From: Brachionus plicatilis
Taxonomy: Eukaryota > Rotifera > Eurotatoria > Ploima > Brachionidae
NCBI GenBank assembly: GCA_010279815.1
Contig: QEOQ01000663.1
Span: 410,465-474,464, forward strand
Length of the DNA stretch: 64,000 nucleotides
Direction: 5' to 3'
The notes under the pieces were generated by a model that saw only the letters and a list, made by a program, of their open reading frames with translations, did no database searches and was not told the DNA's origin. Shown piece after piece: positions 44,786 through 56,777 of this stretch; position 1 is the first letter of the stretch; every line of letters begins with the position of its first letter. A program made the position numbers and the translations under genes.

Positions 44786-45082
44786 TCAAATTCAATAGTT
44801 TAAAGAATCATTAATTTATAATTTACTCATATTACATAGTTATAAATTATAAATTTTATTTAAAAAAAATTTTCAAAAAAAAAACTTTAGTTAATAATTT
44901 TAGTTTAGTCGACTAAAAATAAGTTTACTAAAAACTAGTCGACTAATAATTAGTTAACTAAAAATAAGCGGACTAAAAATTAATTAACTAAAAACTAGCT
45001 GGCTAAATTTTAGTTAACTAAAACTATTCGACTAAATTTTAGTTGACTAAACTAAAGAGAAAACTCCCATCACTAAAAATCT

Positions 45083-47312
45083 TGTATAATTTTGTTTATA
45101 AATAAGAGTTAAAAATTAGTAAAAAGTTAAGTTTTATTTGCAAATTTTAATTGGTAAATTTTCAGTTTTTTTTCAAATTTATAATAGTATATGTTAAGGT
45201 TTTAGTAAAAATTCTCATCCAGAAAAATTTTTTCAAATTGCGCATTCTAACTTTTCAATACACTCTCATTGTGAGACTATATAGCTCGTCTGCTTCGTTC
45301 CTCGCAAAAAAATTGATAAAAAATACATTTTTATTTAAATCAAAAACTAAAAATTTTGACTTGAAATTTACACTTGATCATGAACTTCAATTTGCCAGAG
45401 AGAACTTTAAAGAATAATTAAATGAAAATCTCCTCTTTTTCTTTAATCTATTTGTAATATTTCTTGGTCTGCTGGTAGACTTTTATTACCCAGTCAGACT
45501 TCTCAAGTCCTATTCTAGACTCGAGGGTTTCGGATCAACACAATAAGGTTTTTTATAACTTTATTGGGACACGAGGTCCAAATCCAAAACAAATTAATAT
45601 AAAACAAAACTTAAATTATATAGAAAAAACTAAACTAAAAAAAAACTAATAACTAAACTAAACTGAAAACATATATATAGTAAATTGTACATGTGAATGC
45701 AAGCTTCCAGTTGTGCAAAAAAAACTTCTTTTTTGAGACGTCTACATATTATTTATAGAATTAGTATTTGATTAAAGCCTTGAGTTAAGGACATTGTGAA
45801 TTTTCGAACAAAAAATAAAAAAAATATTTTTAAATTGGAAAATTTATTTTATTTTAAGTCCAAAATTGTTCTGTAAAATTTATCAGCTGATTCAAATATT
45901 GTGTTTGCAAGAACTCTGCATTAAAGTACATGTATTGAGAAATCATTAAAATTATTTTGCAGATTTTTTAAAGGAAAAAAATTTAACTAATACCTTTGGA
46001 TCAGCTAATTAATTCAAAGGAACGATATTGTATCTTATTACAATTTAAAACTTTTGTTTTTATTTTCGTTACGAAACCACGTTGCCGATTTATGTAATTT
46101 TATAAATTGAATAACAAAAGCTTTTTAATAGTTAGCTGTAACTTAATGCTAAGCGATGTGGATAAAGAATCGAGTGTTCTTTAATTTTTAGAATTTTTGG
46201 GAAAATCAATTATAACGATGTGCTTTATAAATAAAAAACTGATTGTTACACTTTTTAATATTTTGTAATATTTTGAAAATTTTCGTGCATCTTAAAAAAA
46301 AATCAATTAAAATTTATTTAATTATCATAAAAAAGGGCTTGATATATTTACGGCTATTTTGAATTTTCTGATATATCTAAGCTAAAATATTTAAAATGTA
46401 AAAATTAAAAAGATCCGAAAACAAATTTATATAAAATTTATATATTTTATATATTTTACACAATTTAATCAAAAAGTCAGAAAATTAATCAATTTTCTGA
46501 CTGAAAATTAAAAGATATTTCTTTAGATATTCTTTAAATATTCTAAGAAATTATGAAGAAATTTTCTACAAATTTTATTTGAATAATTTTGTTTTAAATC
46601 TCTACATTTTCTTTAAAAAATAAAGAAATGATACTGAAATTTTAAAGATCTTTTACAAATCTTCAATAAATCTTCAATTTTTCGTTGACTGGGAGATAAG
46701 AAGATAAGTTTTTAACTCTAAGAGGGATGTTCTTTGAAAAAATGATAAAATTTATGATGACATTTGATTATTTAGATTAATAAAACGACCATTTATTTAT
46801 GTTACTAAAAAATAATATTCGATTTTCATTGTTTATTTCAATAATGACTTTATTGGGAATCAAACCCAATGAAATTTTTTATTTTTTTTGACATAATTTA
46901 ATTTTAAATATTTTTAATATTTAATTTTTAATTCATTTATTTGAATAATGATAGAATAATTGAAATTAAATTATTCAAAAAAATTTATTTACACATTATC
47001 TTCCAAAAATAAGATAATTTTTTTTAAATTTAAAAAAAATGAATTCCAAATTTAAAAAAAAACTGATAATCAGCATTTATTCAATAGAACCAATTGATAC
47101 GAGAATTTTTTAAGCATCAGTCTGTCTTTTGGTTATAAAATATTTGTATCTTGTCGATTTAATTTTAGTAAAATAACTTGAAATAAAAAAATTACAAAAT
47201 TTAAAAAAATAATCATTAAAAATAGAAAAGAACAAAAAAAGCGAAAATTAAACATTTTTTTATTAACTTTTCAGTTAGATTAACACAAAAACATTAATAT
47301 TTTCATTAAGAC
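45083..47312. other. Intergenic region before TMEM198
   Basis: No supported gene. A 45151-45417 frame is open but Phe/Lys/Leu-rich and starts at TTG. At about 45455-45610 a patch of higher G+C contains a hairpin-like CAATAAGG...TTATTG, possibly a solo LTR or processed end. A single foldback-family arm (ACATTGTGAATTTTCGAAC, then TTGTTCTGTAAAATTTATCA) starts at about 45791. The 46716-46856 repeat is listed separately. Confidence 0.45.
46716..46856 (-). repeat. 140-bp dispersed repeat, copy B (inverted)
   Basis: Reverse-complement copy of 39867-40006, about 6.8 kb away. The two could pair as a long inverted repeat. Similarity ends at about 46716 and 46856 with unrelated flanks, marking the edges of the repeat unit. 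Confidence 0.75.
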
Positions 47313-49715
47313 TCATTTCTTTTTTGACGGAGTGCCACTTTTGGTCTTACTTTTGTTTGAACTCAAAGACGACGATGTGTTGACTAAAGCAGTGTCGTTT
47401 AAATTCGATGAAGAGGACAATTTGGTCTGAATATTGTTGATGAAATCCTGAGATAAAACATCTCCATTGTTCCGTCTCATTTGGTACAAATGCCTAAATT
47501 TCTCATCCGACGAGCTTTTATCTTTGTCTTTGTCGCGTTCCCGACTACTACTATTTCTGTGCTGATTAATTTTATTATGCATTAATTGTGGGATACTGGT
47601 TTGCGAGGCCAGCGAGCTTGGAAGCTTGGGTGGTGGTTGGTTGGGAACTGGAGGCGGTAGAGGACTCGAGTTTTGACTAGAAACCAATGGAGGTGCTGAT
47701 GGAGCGGGTCTTGGCGAGGCCGAAATTGTCGAAGTCGCCGTGGTTTGAGAGTTAACGTCACTGTTTAGCTTAAGAGGTATTAGTTGACAAGTGGAGGAAG
47801 TTGAGGCCGACGATGTAGTCGATGTGGTGGTAGAGGTTGAAGTAGTTAAGGGATTTTTTCTAGATGCCTTTTGTTTTTTAGATTCTTTTTTGGGAGATTT
47901 CATGACTTCAAAGGAAATTATCTCAATATTGTCCGTGTCTCTGCTCTTGTTTCGCTTTCTCCTTGGTCTTGGGCTTTCACTGGACCCTACCGAGTAGTTC
48001 AAATGCTGATTAGTGTCGTAGTTCTCATTTGAGTGACGGCCCGATTCGACCAGAAGAAAAGTGTCATTGTGGCCCCCAATGCCGATGTCAGAATCCGTGC
48101 TTCTTGAGCTCGTGTTGTAGTTTGGACCGTGTTTTTGATGACCTGCATTTTCAATGTGGGATTTTAAGCGAATTTTTTCCAAATTTGCGCTTCTCTTTTT
48201 TCGACTTCCGCGAATCACTTTCAAAAATTTAATTTTAATTTTTAATTCCATCAAATTCAAAAAAAAAAATGTTATTCAAAGCGTTTTAAAAATGTTAAAG
48301 TAAACACACAAAAAGCTTAGACTGTTATTTTATTTAGAAGAGCTAGGGAAAATAAATAGTTTTATTAAATTTTTTTAAAATTCTTTAATACCTATTCTAG
48401 GCTCGTATGTTGGTATCCCTTTATCTGATACATTTTTTATTCATATATAAATATTTTTAAAAAACATAAACATTAGCTGATTTAAGTAAAAAAGAAAAGA
48501 AATTTTTTTTGTATCGATTGGGACCCAACTTGTCAAAATTAAAAGTCAAGCAAATCAATCAAATTAAGCGTAAAACATGCACTAAAAAATCAGCTAATGT
48601 TTTTTTTTTTTTTTGTTAAATAAAAAAAGCTTACATTTATGCCAAGACTCTCGATGGTCATAACTTCGGGCAGTTATTAATAATTGAATTAGCAGACTGA
48701 ATAAAAGCATGATAAAAAATGAGCCAAAAATGGTCCATGTGTACCAGCATAGTCTGTCATGAGCTGACGAGTACAATTTTAAGACAAGTCCTAGTGCACC
48801 GCTAGTTTGGGCAAAATCAGAGCTAGTCGAGTTTAGTTTGGTGGTGGTGGTAGCTGGCATTTTGGTTGTGGCCAAAGCTCTATTGGCCATTTTTAGGTAC
48901 TCCTGTCCAGGCTTTAGCAGCGCTTTTTGCCTCTCGAACATATTGAACGCGTTACCATTGACCCGGTACAGTTCAAGTATGTAATCAATAAGAAGGTTAT
49001 TTTCGACAAAAAAGTCCAAGGATACCACAAGTAGGAGCGAACCAATTGAGCTTGTGTTCAAAATAGTCATTGATCTTTGAAATTTAAGGGACAGACTAGC
49101 CTGAATAGTGGCGCATACAAATAAAAGTAAGATGCACATCCATGCAGACTTATTGCCATAGAAAAGATCAATGAAAATAAGAATGCATGTGGATACAGCT
49201 ATGGAGCCCATGATGCCTAGGATAAACAGACCTATGTACTGGACCAAGAGGGCGACAAAAGCGAATAAAACACCGATTGACAGAGATATGATTAAATTTT
49301 CGATTAGAGTTAGTTGCTTTTGTTCCATGAGGATTAGATAGATAATACTGGAGCCAAGCGAAAAGCCACATATGAACGTGGACAGCTTTAAGAAGCGATA
49401 GCCAATAGTGGCAAAAAAAAGTCCAAAAAGCAGTAAAGCTATAGATATGATTAGTTTATAGGTGAGATGTTGTTGGTATTGAATGTCCGCTGATTCTACA
49501 TTGAGCGCTTTTGAATTCGGAAAGTTAAAACTTTGAAAATTAAAATCGCCCAGGTCTATTTGATGAATAAAAGAAATGCTCAAAGGAAGATGTGAGAACA
49601 AGAGTTTGTAGTTGCATTGGTCGAATATGTCCGTCTTGCTTTGGTACACAGATGTGTTTGTTTGGTTTGCGGTCACTTCCAAACGAGTTAAATTAGTCGA
49701 TGATGGTCTCGACAT
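47313..49715 (-). CDS. tmem198: Transmembrane protein 198
   Basis: Multi-pass plasma-membrane protein of the DUF4203 family; the vertebrate protein promotes Wnt signalling by recruiting kinases to LRP6. Exon 1 is 48635-49715, the intron 48218-48634 (417 bp), and exon 2 47313-48217. The in-phase join gives 661 residues (vertebrates about 360). Exon 1 has an extracellular N-terminus of about 80 residues with NQT and NTS sites, then about seven hydrophobic segments including LLLFGLFFATIGYRFLKLST (human VVYCFFGYRCFKAVLF), with a Thr-rich loop before the last. Exon 2 is a cytoplasmic tail rich in Ser, Pro and Lys. Its RRNNGDVLSQDFINNI closely matches vertebrate RFNGDVLSPSYIQSF, which proves that both exons belong to one gene. 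TTATTTTAG five bases before the ATG indicates a spliced leader or 5' exon. The long low-complexity tail is unusual. Confidence 0.92.
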
Positions 49716-49907
49716 TTCGTCTAAAATAAAAACTCAACCACTTTTTACTTTTCAAACGAAAAAATTATCATTTTTTTTAAATCTAAATAAATTAAATTTT
49801 AAATTCAAAATTTATAAACATGCTTTTGAGCGGTGTCTATATTTAAAACTAAGAATATACACTTAAGGAATTTTATTTTCTATTCTAGCTCGTTTGTTCT
49901 TAAGCTA

Positions 49908-49929
49908 GTTTTTGTTGTTGTTGTTGTTG
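49908..49929. repeat. (GTT)n microsatellite
   Basis: About seven TTG/GTT units just upstream of the TMEM198 start on its transcription side. It is complementary in type to the CAA run at 56758. Confidence 0.85.
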
Positions 49930-50212
49930 ATTGTTTGGTAATCTATGAATAAATCCAAGTCGAGTTTACATGGTTGCCATGTCCATTTAAAAACTAATCA
50001 CTAAGAAAATTTTTTCTTCAAAAAAAATTAATTTTACTCTAAATCTTTTCCGAATAATTTCCGAATCGATATCGGAAAATCGATTCGATTTTCAGTTATA
50101 AGCATTTTTTCACGTAATTTATTAACATGAAATAAATTTTTTAAGAAAATTAGTCGACATAACCCTTAAGGCATAAGTTGTACCAACCCATAGACCATAA
50201 TTTTTAGATTAA

Positions 50213-50337
50213 TATAACGTAATTATCCGAATTTAGTGACATGTCACTATAGAATCTTTTACATGTTATAACAGCGTGTCATTAAAATAGAGTACTCAAT
50301 TTTAAAGACATGTCACTCAATTCGGATGGTTACGTTA
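50213..50337. mobile_element. TTAA-flanked 125-bp miniature element
   Basis: The ends read TATAACGTAATTATCCGAAT and, reversed from the right, TAACGTAACCATCCGAATTG. Both continue into AGTGACATGTC, giving terminal inverted repeats of about 32 bp with a few mismatches. TTAA stands directly outside each end (50209-50212; 50338-50341). TTAA targets are used by piggyBac and Kolobok transposons. Non-coding. GACATGTC is repeated internally. Confidence 0.72.
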
Positions 50338-53300
50338 TTAAGTATTTTTTTGAGTATTTCTTTTTTTTTTTCTTTGATCGGAGTATTTTTTCTAATTTAA
50401 CTTTTGACTACTACAAATAAAAATTTTAAGATACCAAAAATTCGTGTTTAATTTACGCATTTTTTAATTCCGAACTTTTAAAAATAAATTAAAAAAAAAC
50501 AAAATTTAAAAAAAATATTCAGTTTGTAAATTTTTTTTCGGATAAAATTTGGAAAGCTCTATTCACATTTTAATAAAAGGTTTAACTAGAAATAGAACAA
50601 AGATTTCTTACTTTTCTAAATCTAATTTGAATATAAAACTAGGCCGCTTAATTTAAATGTTTAATACTTTACAAAATTTATACCAACTATCTTTAATATT
50701 CAATCTGGACATGAAATTTTAAACCCAATTATTGCGTTGTTATGTAAGCCTGGTAAATTAGTCCATTTAATTGCGTATTTTGTTTGATGGAATAACTAGG
50801 AGTTGAAAAAAGAGTTGTAATATTTTCATATTTATAAATTCATTAATTTATGATTTATGATTATAAACAAATTCTTTTCAAAAGAATGCTCATTTGTTTT
50901 GATTTTTGCAAGTCTTTTTTTTATTTTAAATTTAATTTTTAAGAATTTAATTAAAATGCTCAGTGAAACAAATTATTCGATTTTTGTAACAAAAAAATTT
51001 CAACTTGCTAAAATAAAAATTAATTTTGTCTTAAATTTATTTGATATGAAAACATGAAACACGATTAACTGAAGAAAAAAAAAAGATTTGTAAAGTGATC
51101 AACGATTTAAAACGATACTTGAGCCTATTTTAAAAAATAAAGTTTTGCCGCATAGATTTCCTATCTTTGGCTCAGAATAGCGTGATTTAAGCAACTAAAG
51201 CCCGAGTTTACAAAGCACTTGATACAATTCAATTAGAAGTGAGTTAAAAACCTAAGTTTTCTCATAAAAAAAACAAAGGTAAGAAAACTCAAGCCTATTT
51301 TTAAATAAAAGTTTTATGTTTCAAATTATCCTTAGATACTTGGTTAATATTTTATCTAGAATTAATCTTCTAATTAGCTATTCAATTTCTTTTGTTTCGA
51401 AAATTTGAAAAAAAAATTAGCTCATACAAATCAAACTACTTTTAGCTTAAAATTTTGTTATAATTTTTGCTCCAAAGGCCAACTCAACTTGAACTAATGC
51501 TCGCCACTTTTTGACTAATCCGCTTCAAATGGACCCATTTATCTTAATTCCTAATCGGCTATATGCCCTATTTGCCAACAAACTTTCTTTAATAAATATT
51601 TACTGACAAAAAATTGAGACTGCGCATAGAATCCATGCTGAAAATCTGCACGATTTACCAATAAAGCCCTCTAATGGAATTGTTTTTTTCTGAACCACGG
51701 CCAGGATTCACAAATTTAACTGTCCATTTTGAATAAAACAGTTGCAGTCCAACTCACATGGAATTATAATATTCTTTCAGCAACCTCGGCTAGCTTAAAT
51801 TGCCCTAATTCCAACTCTATCTTTCATTGAGCTTAGTTCTTTTTTCTCTCGAAAAAAAAAATTGATTAAAATAAAATTAGTTTATGATTGAATCGAGAAG
51901 AATAGAGGCAACAACAAAAAATTAATTTCCGAATCAAGTGCATGAAAAAGCTCATAGTTTCCTATTAGCGAATATTAGGGTTTAGATGAAGAAGAAGAAG
52001 ATGAAAAAAAAGAGAAAGAATAGAGATAACAAAGATAAAGAAGCCTTTTGCAATCGAAGATATTTGCATCTTTATTTAGTTCGCTTTCAAACCAACTGAC
52101 CGATTAACTAGCCAACACAAAGAGCAAAATTGATCCAAGTTGAAAGTATAAATAACATAATGAATTAAACACATATTGCTCTATTCATTAAATAAATGAA
52201 TTTTTGAGTTTATCTATTCTTTTTTATTTTAAATCAAACGAAAATTTTTTAATATTACTTGACTAATTAGATACTAAATGTTTTCAGGTCCAAATCCCTG
52301 CTTCAAATGCTCACTCAATTGGTCAAATCTTGAACTTTTAAAGTTTTTTTTTAAACTCTCAAATCTCCTAGAACAATTACGAGTATTGAATGAGAAAAAA
52401 AAAATTATTTTTCTAAACTAATATTGACACTTGATCTTAGTCTAAATAATTAAAACAATCTTAGTTTTTTGTTTCAAATTAAAAAAAAAATCTTCTAAAA
52501 TTTGAATTAAACAGATAAACCTGAAGTATTTTGAGAAAAATGAGCTTGTGAATGAGAATTTATGTTCGTCTAAAATGTTTAATGTGAGCATATGTTTGCT
52601 CAATTTAATCAGTTCAACAAAAAAAATATCCTAATTTAATTACTTTAAATTATCTTGAAGAGATTAGACTTTTTATTATTTAACAATTGTAAAATGAATG
52701 CCGTTGGTACGGCTTGAACCAAAGAAAACATTTTTTAGCTTAAAAAATGGAAGCGTTAGCAGCAATGTCTTTTTTGATAAGATAAGCTTAATCTCCAATA
52801 CTTTTAAAAAATAACTTGATTGCCTCAATGATAAGACCTCTTTTGCTAATCTTACACAAAATGGGTTACATAACTTGGAGCAACTTTGGTAAGTAGCGTG
52901 AAATGAATTTTAATTATTGAATTGTTGAAGTTTAAAAAAAAGAGTTGAGTTGGAGTTTTTTAAATTAAGCTACATTCGCCAAATGAACTAAAAACAATAT
53001 GCTTGTCGATTTTGGCAAGCTTGGTTCTTGTTGTTTTTGCTCACCAACCAACTTCAATCAAATGATAACGATGTTTATTGAAATTAAGTAAACAACTAAA
53101 TTATATTTAGAGAAATTTATTCTAATCGATTCGACTATCACCGACTCCATCATAGATATATTCTTATCTAAACTAAATATCTTTAAAATGTTGTTTATAA
53201 ATTAAGTTATCAACGAAGCAAAGTGTTTAAGCTATTTTTAATCTAAAGAAAATTATCAACTAAAACAAAAATTGGTCCAAGCTAGAATTTAAATAAAATT

Positions 53301-53650
53301 TTAAATTGAGAGAATTATTTATGTTCGTTGACCTTAGTTTAAAAAAGCGCAAAAAAATAATTTGATCAAAATATTTACCAAGACCGAATTTTTTAATTTT
53401 CAATTATCATGAATTTACAATCAATTTTTTTCATGCGAATTTAACAATTTTAAATTTTTTCCGATCAGACATAATTTATCTGCTTTGAATGCATCTTTTC
53501 AAACAAATTATTTATTATATTTACTCTTGTTTGTCTTAGATTCTTATTAAATATAATAAAACTGGAAAAATTAAGGATTTTGAAATTTTAGAAGAAATAA
53601 ATAATTTAAAAACTTTACCAAGTATAATTAATTTTTTATTTTTTTCAATA

Positions 53651-53674
53651 CAGTGTTAAAGCTCCTTCAGATTA
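53651..53674 (-). repeat. GAGC-hairpin motif, copy 5 (degenerate, inverted)
   Basis: On the minus strand: ATCTGAAGGAGCTTTAACAC. The first half of the motif is intact, while the second half of the hairpin is lost. A/T-rich sequence follows. Confidence 0.5.
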
Positions 53675-54504
53675 AAAATTAAAAAATAATCCAAAAAATG
53701 ATTAAGATAAAATAAATTAAAATATCGAAGAAAATTAAAATAGAATGAAAAAAAGCATTATGAATTAAAAAAAAAATTTAACTTTAATCGGAAAATGCTC
53801 AAATAGATTTACATGAGTGATAATCGAAGATTTAAAAACTAGTTATGCTTCAATTTTGAACAAGTTTAAATATTAAATTTTTCAAACTAAAATTTCCATC
53901 TAGACAAATGTGAACAAAATAAGTCATCAATTTTGAAATATAAAATTAATGCGTTATAAATTGTCACATATTCGAAACAAAGAAATATTCATTCACATTA
54001 GGATTAAATCTAACTGATCCTAATCCTTATCGATTTTCCCAAACATTGACCAATTTACATCTTTATGTTAAAAGTCACGGGTTTATTCAAATTACTATGT
54101 ATTTAAGTACAAATGGAATTATTTTTTTCTTATGCCGAATTTAATAATAATTTCCCGCATGAATAATTATCGAACGTATTCAAACCCGCTGGGAATTTTA
54201 TATCGATTCTTTTTGCCAAATTTTCATAATTTAAAATTGAAAACAGTTTTTTAATTCCTCTTTATTATTAAATTTTATGCTAATAAAAAGTTATTATAAG
54301 ACAATTTCTATATTTTATTCAATATGATTTTATTTCCAATATCATCTCTTATTCTTAGCTAAGGGATAATTCGCAAGTGGTCTTTACACTAGATGATTTC
54401 AATCTCATTTAATTTATGTAATACATTTTTAAAAAGTTAAACCTTTACTTCTTAAATTTTGAATTTCATTTAATAAAATAAAAAAAAAATATTGTAGGGT
54501 TAAT

Positions 54505-54802
54505 CAGAGTTGTTTAAGTCACAAGTCTCAAATCAAGTCCAAGTCCGGACTTTTTTTTTTCAAAAGTCCGACCAAAGACTTTAATCTTTTTTTTCCAAAA
54601 AAAAGTCCAAGTCCAGGCTTTAAAATTTTGAATACTGAAGAAGAAATTTATGCAAATATTGCAAAAAAAATCTGATATATGGCAAATCTATTGCATTAGA
54701 CAATCCAAGAGTACATTAATTTTTTGATATGAAGCCTGATCTATCAAATTTAAAAAAAAATTCTTGACTTGGACTTTTTTTTGGGACTTTTAAACAACTC
54801 TG
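54505..54802. mobile_element. hAT-like miniature element, 298 bp
   Basis: The left end is CAGAGTTGTTTAAGTCACAA and the reversed right end CAGAGTTGTTTAAAAGTCCC. Flanking 8-mers GGGTTAAT (54497-54504) and GGATTAAT (54803-54810) differ at one base, consistent with an aged 8-bp target duplication. The interior carries repeated CAAGTCCAAGTCC and inverted GGACTTGG-type words. This is the fullest copy of the family also seen at 35745, 43101, 22399 and 310. Confidence 0.85.
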
Positions 54803-56757
54803 GGATTAATTTAGAATTTCTTAAGTTTAAGTTAATTCTATTTAAATTTAATAAGGGAACTTAATTAAATAAAAAACGATATTTTGGTTCTATTTTTTAG
54901 AATAAAAAAGCTTGTATTTAAGTAACTCTAAAATAAAATTTCGTTTTTTCTTCTAATCTCAATCCAAAACTTTGTTTAGCATTTTAATAATTTATTCAAT
55001 TACCTTTCTTCAAGCGACTGTAAGGAAGTGCTAAGAGCCTTTTGTTCCGAACTATATTTTTCAATAAAAATTTAGAAAAATTTTATATGATTTGGATACA
55101 ATTGAAGGCAAAAAGAGTAAACTCGGCTTTTGATTCATCTCTTAGTGAACTGGTCTAGAGTTGCGATATTGATTTAGAATTTCTTTTGAATTACATTGTC
55201 AAAATTGGCGTTAATTTAATCAAAAAAATTTATTAAATCATCTATAAAATTAAAAGTTACTATTATTATTTTTTAAATAAAAAATTTAAAATTAACTCTA
55301 TTTTTTTTAACTCTGCAAACACTCTAGATGTGCAAGCATGGATAAATTTTCGCTATTCTGGCTAAATAATTGCATAAAACCAAACTTCGTCAGCTGACAA
55401 TTTTACCATACCATGGCAAAAAGAATAATAAAGAAGATGGACTACTAAAGTCAACAAAAAATGGTTCAAATGAGAATGAAAGAAAAATGGTTCGGATGAA
55501 TTAACAAAAGACTCTCAGAGTGGAAGCTGTCTAGAATCATCACCACTGCTAATAATATATCATATGTTAATGACTTTTTTGTTTAAATTTGAGCTAATTT
55601 GGCCAACATAAAAATAAATGGTCCAATTTATCAAATAGTTCTGTAGAACTAATCTTGAAATTTCGCTGTGAAAAGTAAAAGCTCGACTAAGAGCAATTTT
55701 GCTCAAAAACACTTATCAAGCTTTAGAACTAGTTTAAGATAAATAAAATTTTACATAGTGGTTGTTGTTTAGTTTTCGGTGGTGGCTAAATATTTAAATT
55801 TAAAATTATTTTAAGTTAACCTCATTTATTTATGCTAAATCTTGTGAGAGCAAAATAAAATAATTGAAATTGGATTTTGTTCCTAAAATCAGCCTGATTT
55901 AATCACGAAATATGAATAAGCCCAAATGAGTCGAATTGTCTTCTCTAAAGTCCAACACTGACCCGATCAGTAGAAAGAAAAATCGATAAATTATTAAGAA
56001 CATTTGTGTTCTTTGTTCTATTTGCTTTAACATCAGGTTCTAGACCATCAATTGTTGTTTTGACACTGATTTAAGTAGCCTACCTCCCACTTGTGAGTCT
56101 AACCCAAATAGTTTTTTTTTTTTTTTTAAATTATTATTTAAATATTTTAACGCTCAATTGAGAATTCATTATTTGAAAACAAAAATGCCTTTGTAAACTC
56201 AGGTTTCATTCTGCTTGATTATTTAACCCAACAAACTGGTGGTACATCCAAGACAATTAAATACCTAGCAATTAAATATCAAATTACAATTGACTTTATC
56301 TTGGAATCGATAAGAGATAATTATCGCTTGAATATTGGATAGGCAATATGAGCCTAATCTAAAAAACTAATCACTATTTAAAACTTCAAATATTTAAATT
56401 CTTAATCTGCTTTTTGGTTGTATGATCATGCAATTTAATCAAATATTAGAAAATTTACTCATAATTATTAATGAAATGGATATGGTTGTCTAACACTGGC
56501 TTGAGAAAGACTATCGAATTTCGCTTTGTACAATAGAACAGACGCCAAATGTTGACCATCTAAAAAGACCTGACCAAAATTAAATTGATATCAACTGACA
56601 CGTCAGACTTGACATGTTCCTTCTACCTGTCAAACAGAGGAAATTCTAGTTTGATCACAGGGAATTTCTCAAGCTAAAATCCGACCAATTTTTTTTTTCT
56701 TTATTTGCCTTTAGTTGAGTTTAGACATGGTTAAAGGCGTTTTTGTGGGACACAAGT

Positions 56758-56777
56758 CAACAACAACAACAACAACA
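56758..56777. repeat. (CAA)n microsatellite
   Basis: About six and a half CAA units in the gene-free region, flanked by a block of mixed composition. Confidence 0.85.

Larger units (their letters stand above)
42914..45074. mobile_element. 2.16-kb hAT-like composite element
   Basis: The left end reads ATTGATGGGTCTTAACTTAA and the right end, reversed, AGTGATGGGAGTTTTCTCTT. Both are followed by TTTAGTTTAGTC(G/A)AC. An 8-bp AAAAATCT lies immediately outside each end (42906-42913; 45075-45082), and (C/T)AGTGATGGG is a hAT-style terminus. Subterminal regions, especially 44880-45055, are tandem palindromic TTAGTCGACTAA-type words with a period of about 17 bases, possible transposase-binding repeats. 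Inside are a hAT-like miniature element, a truncated retrotransposon and a foldback element, all probably later insertions. No transposase frame is left. The target duplication is AT-rich, so chance is not excluded. Confidence 0.65.

Noticed and set aside
45151..45417. 88-codon frame
   Set aside because: TTG start and Phe/Lys/Leu-rich composition typical of chance frames here, with no recognisable domain. An exon cannot be fully excluded.
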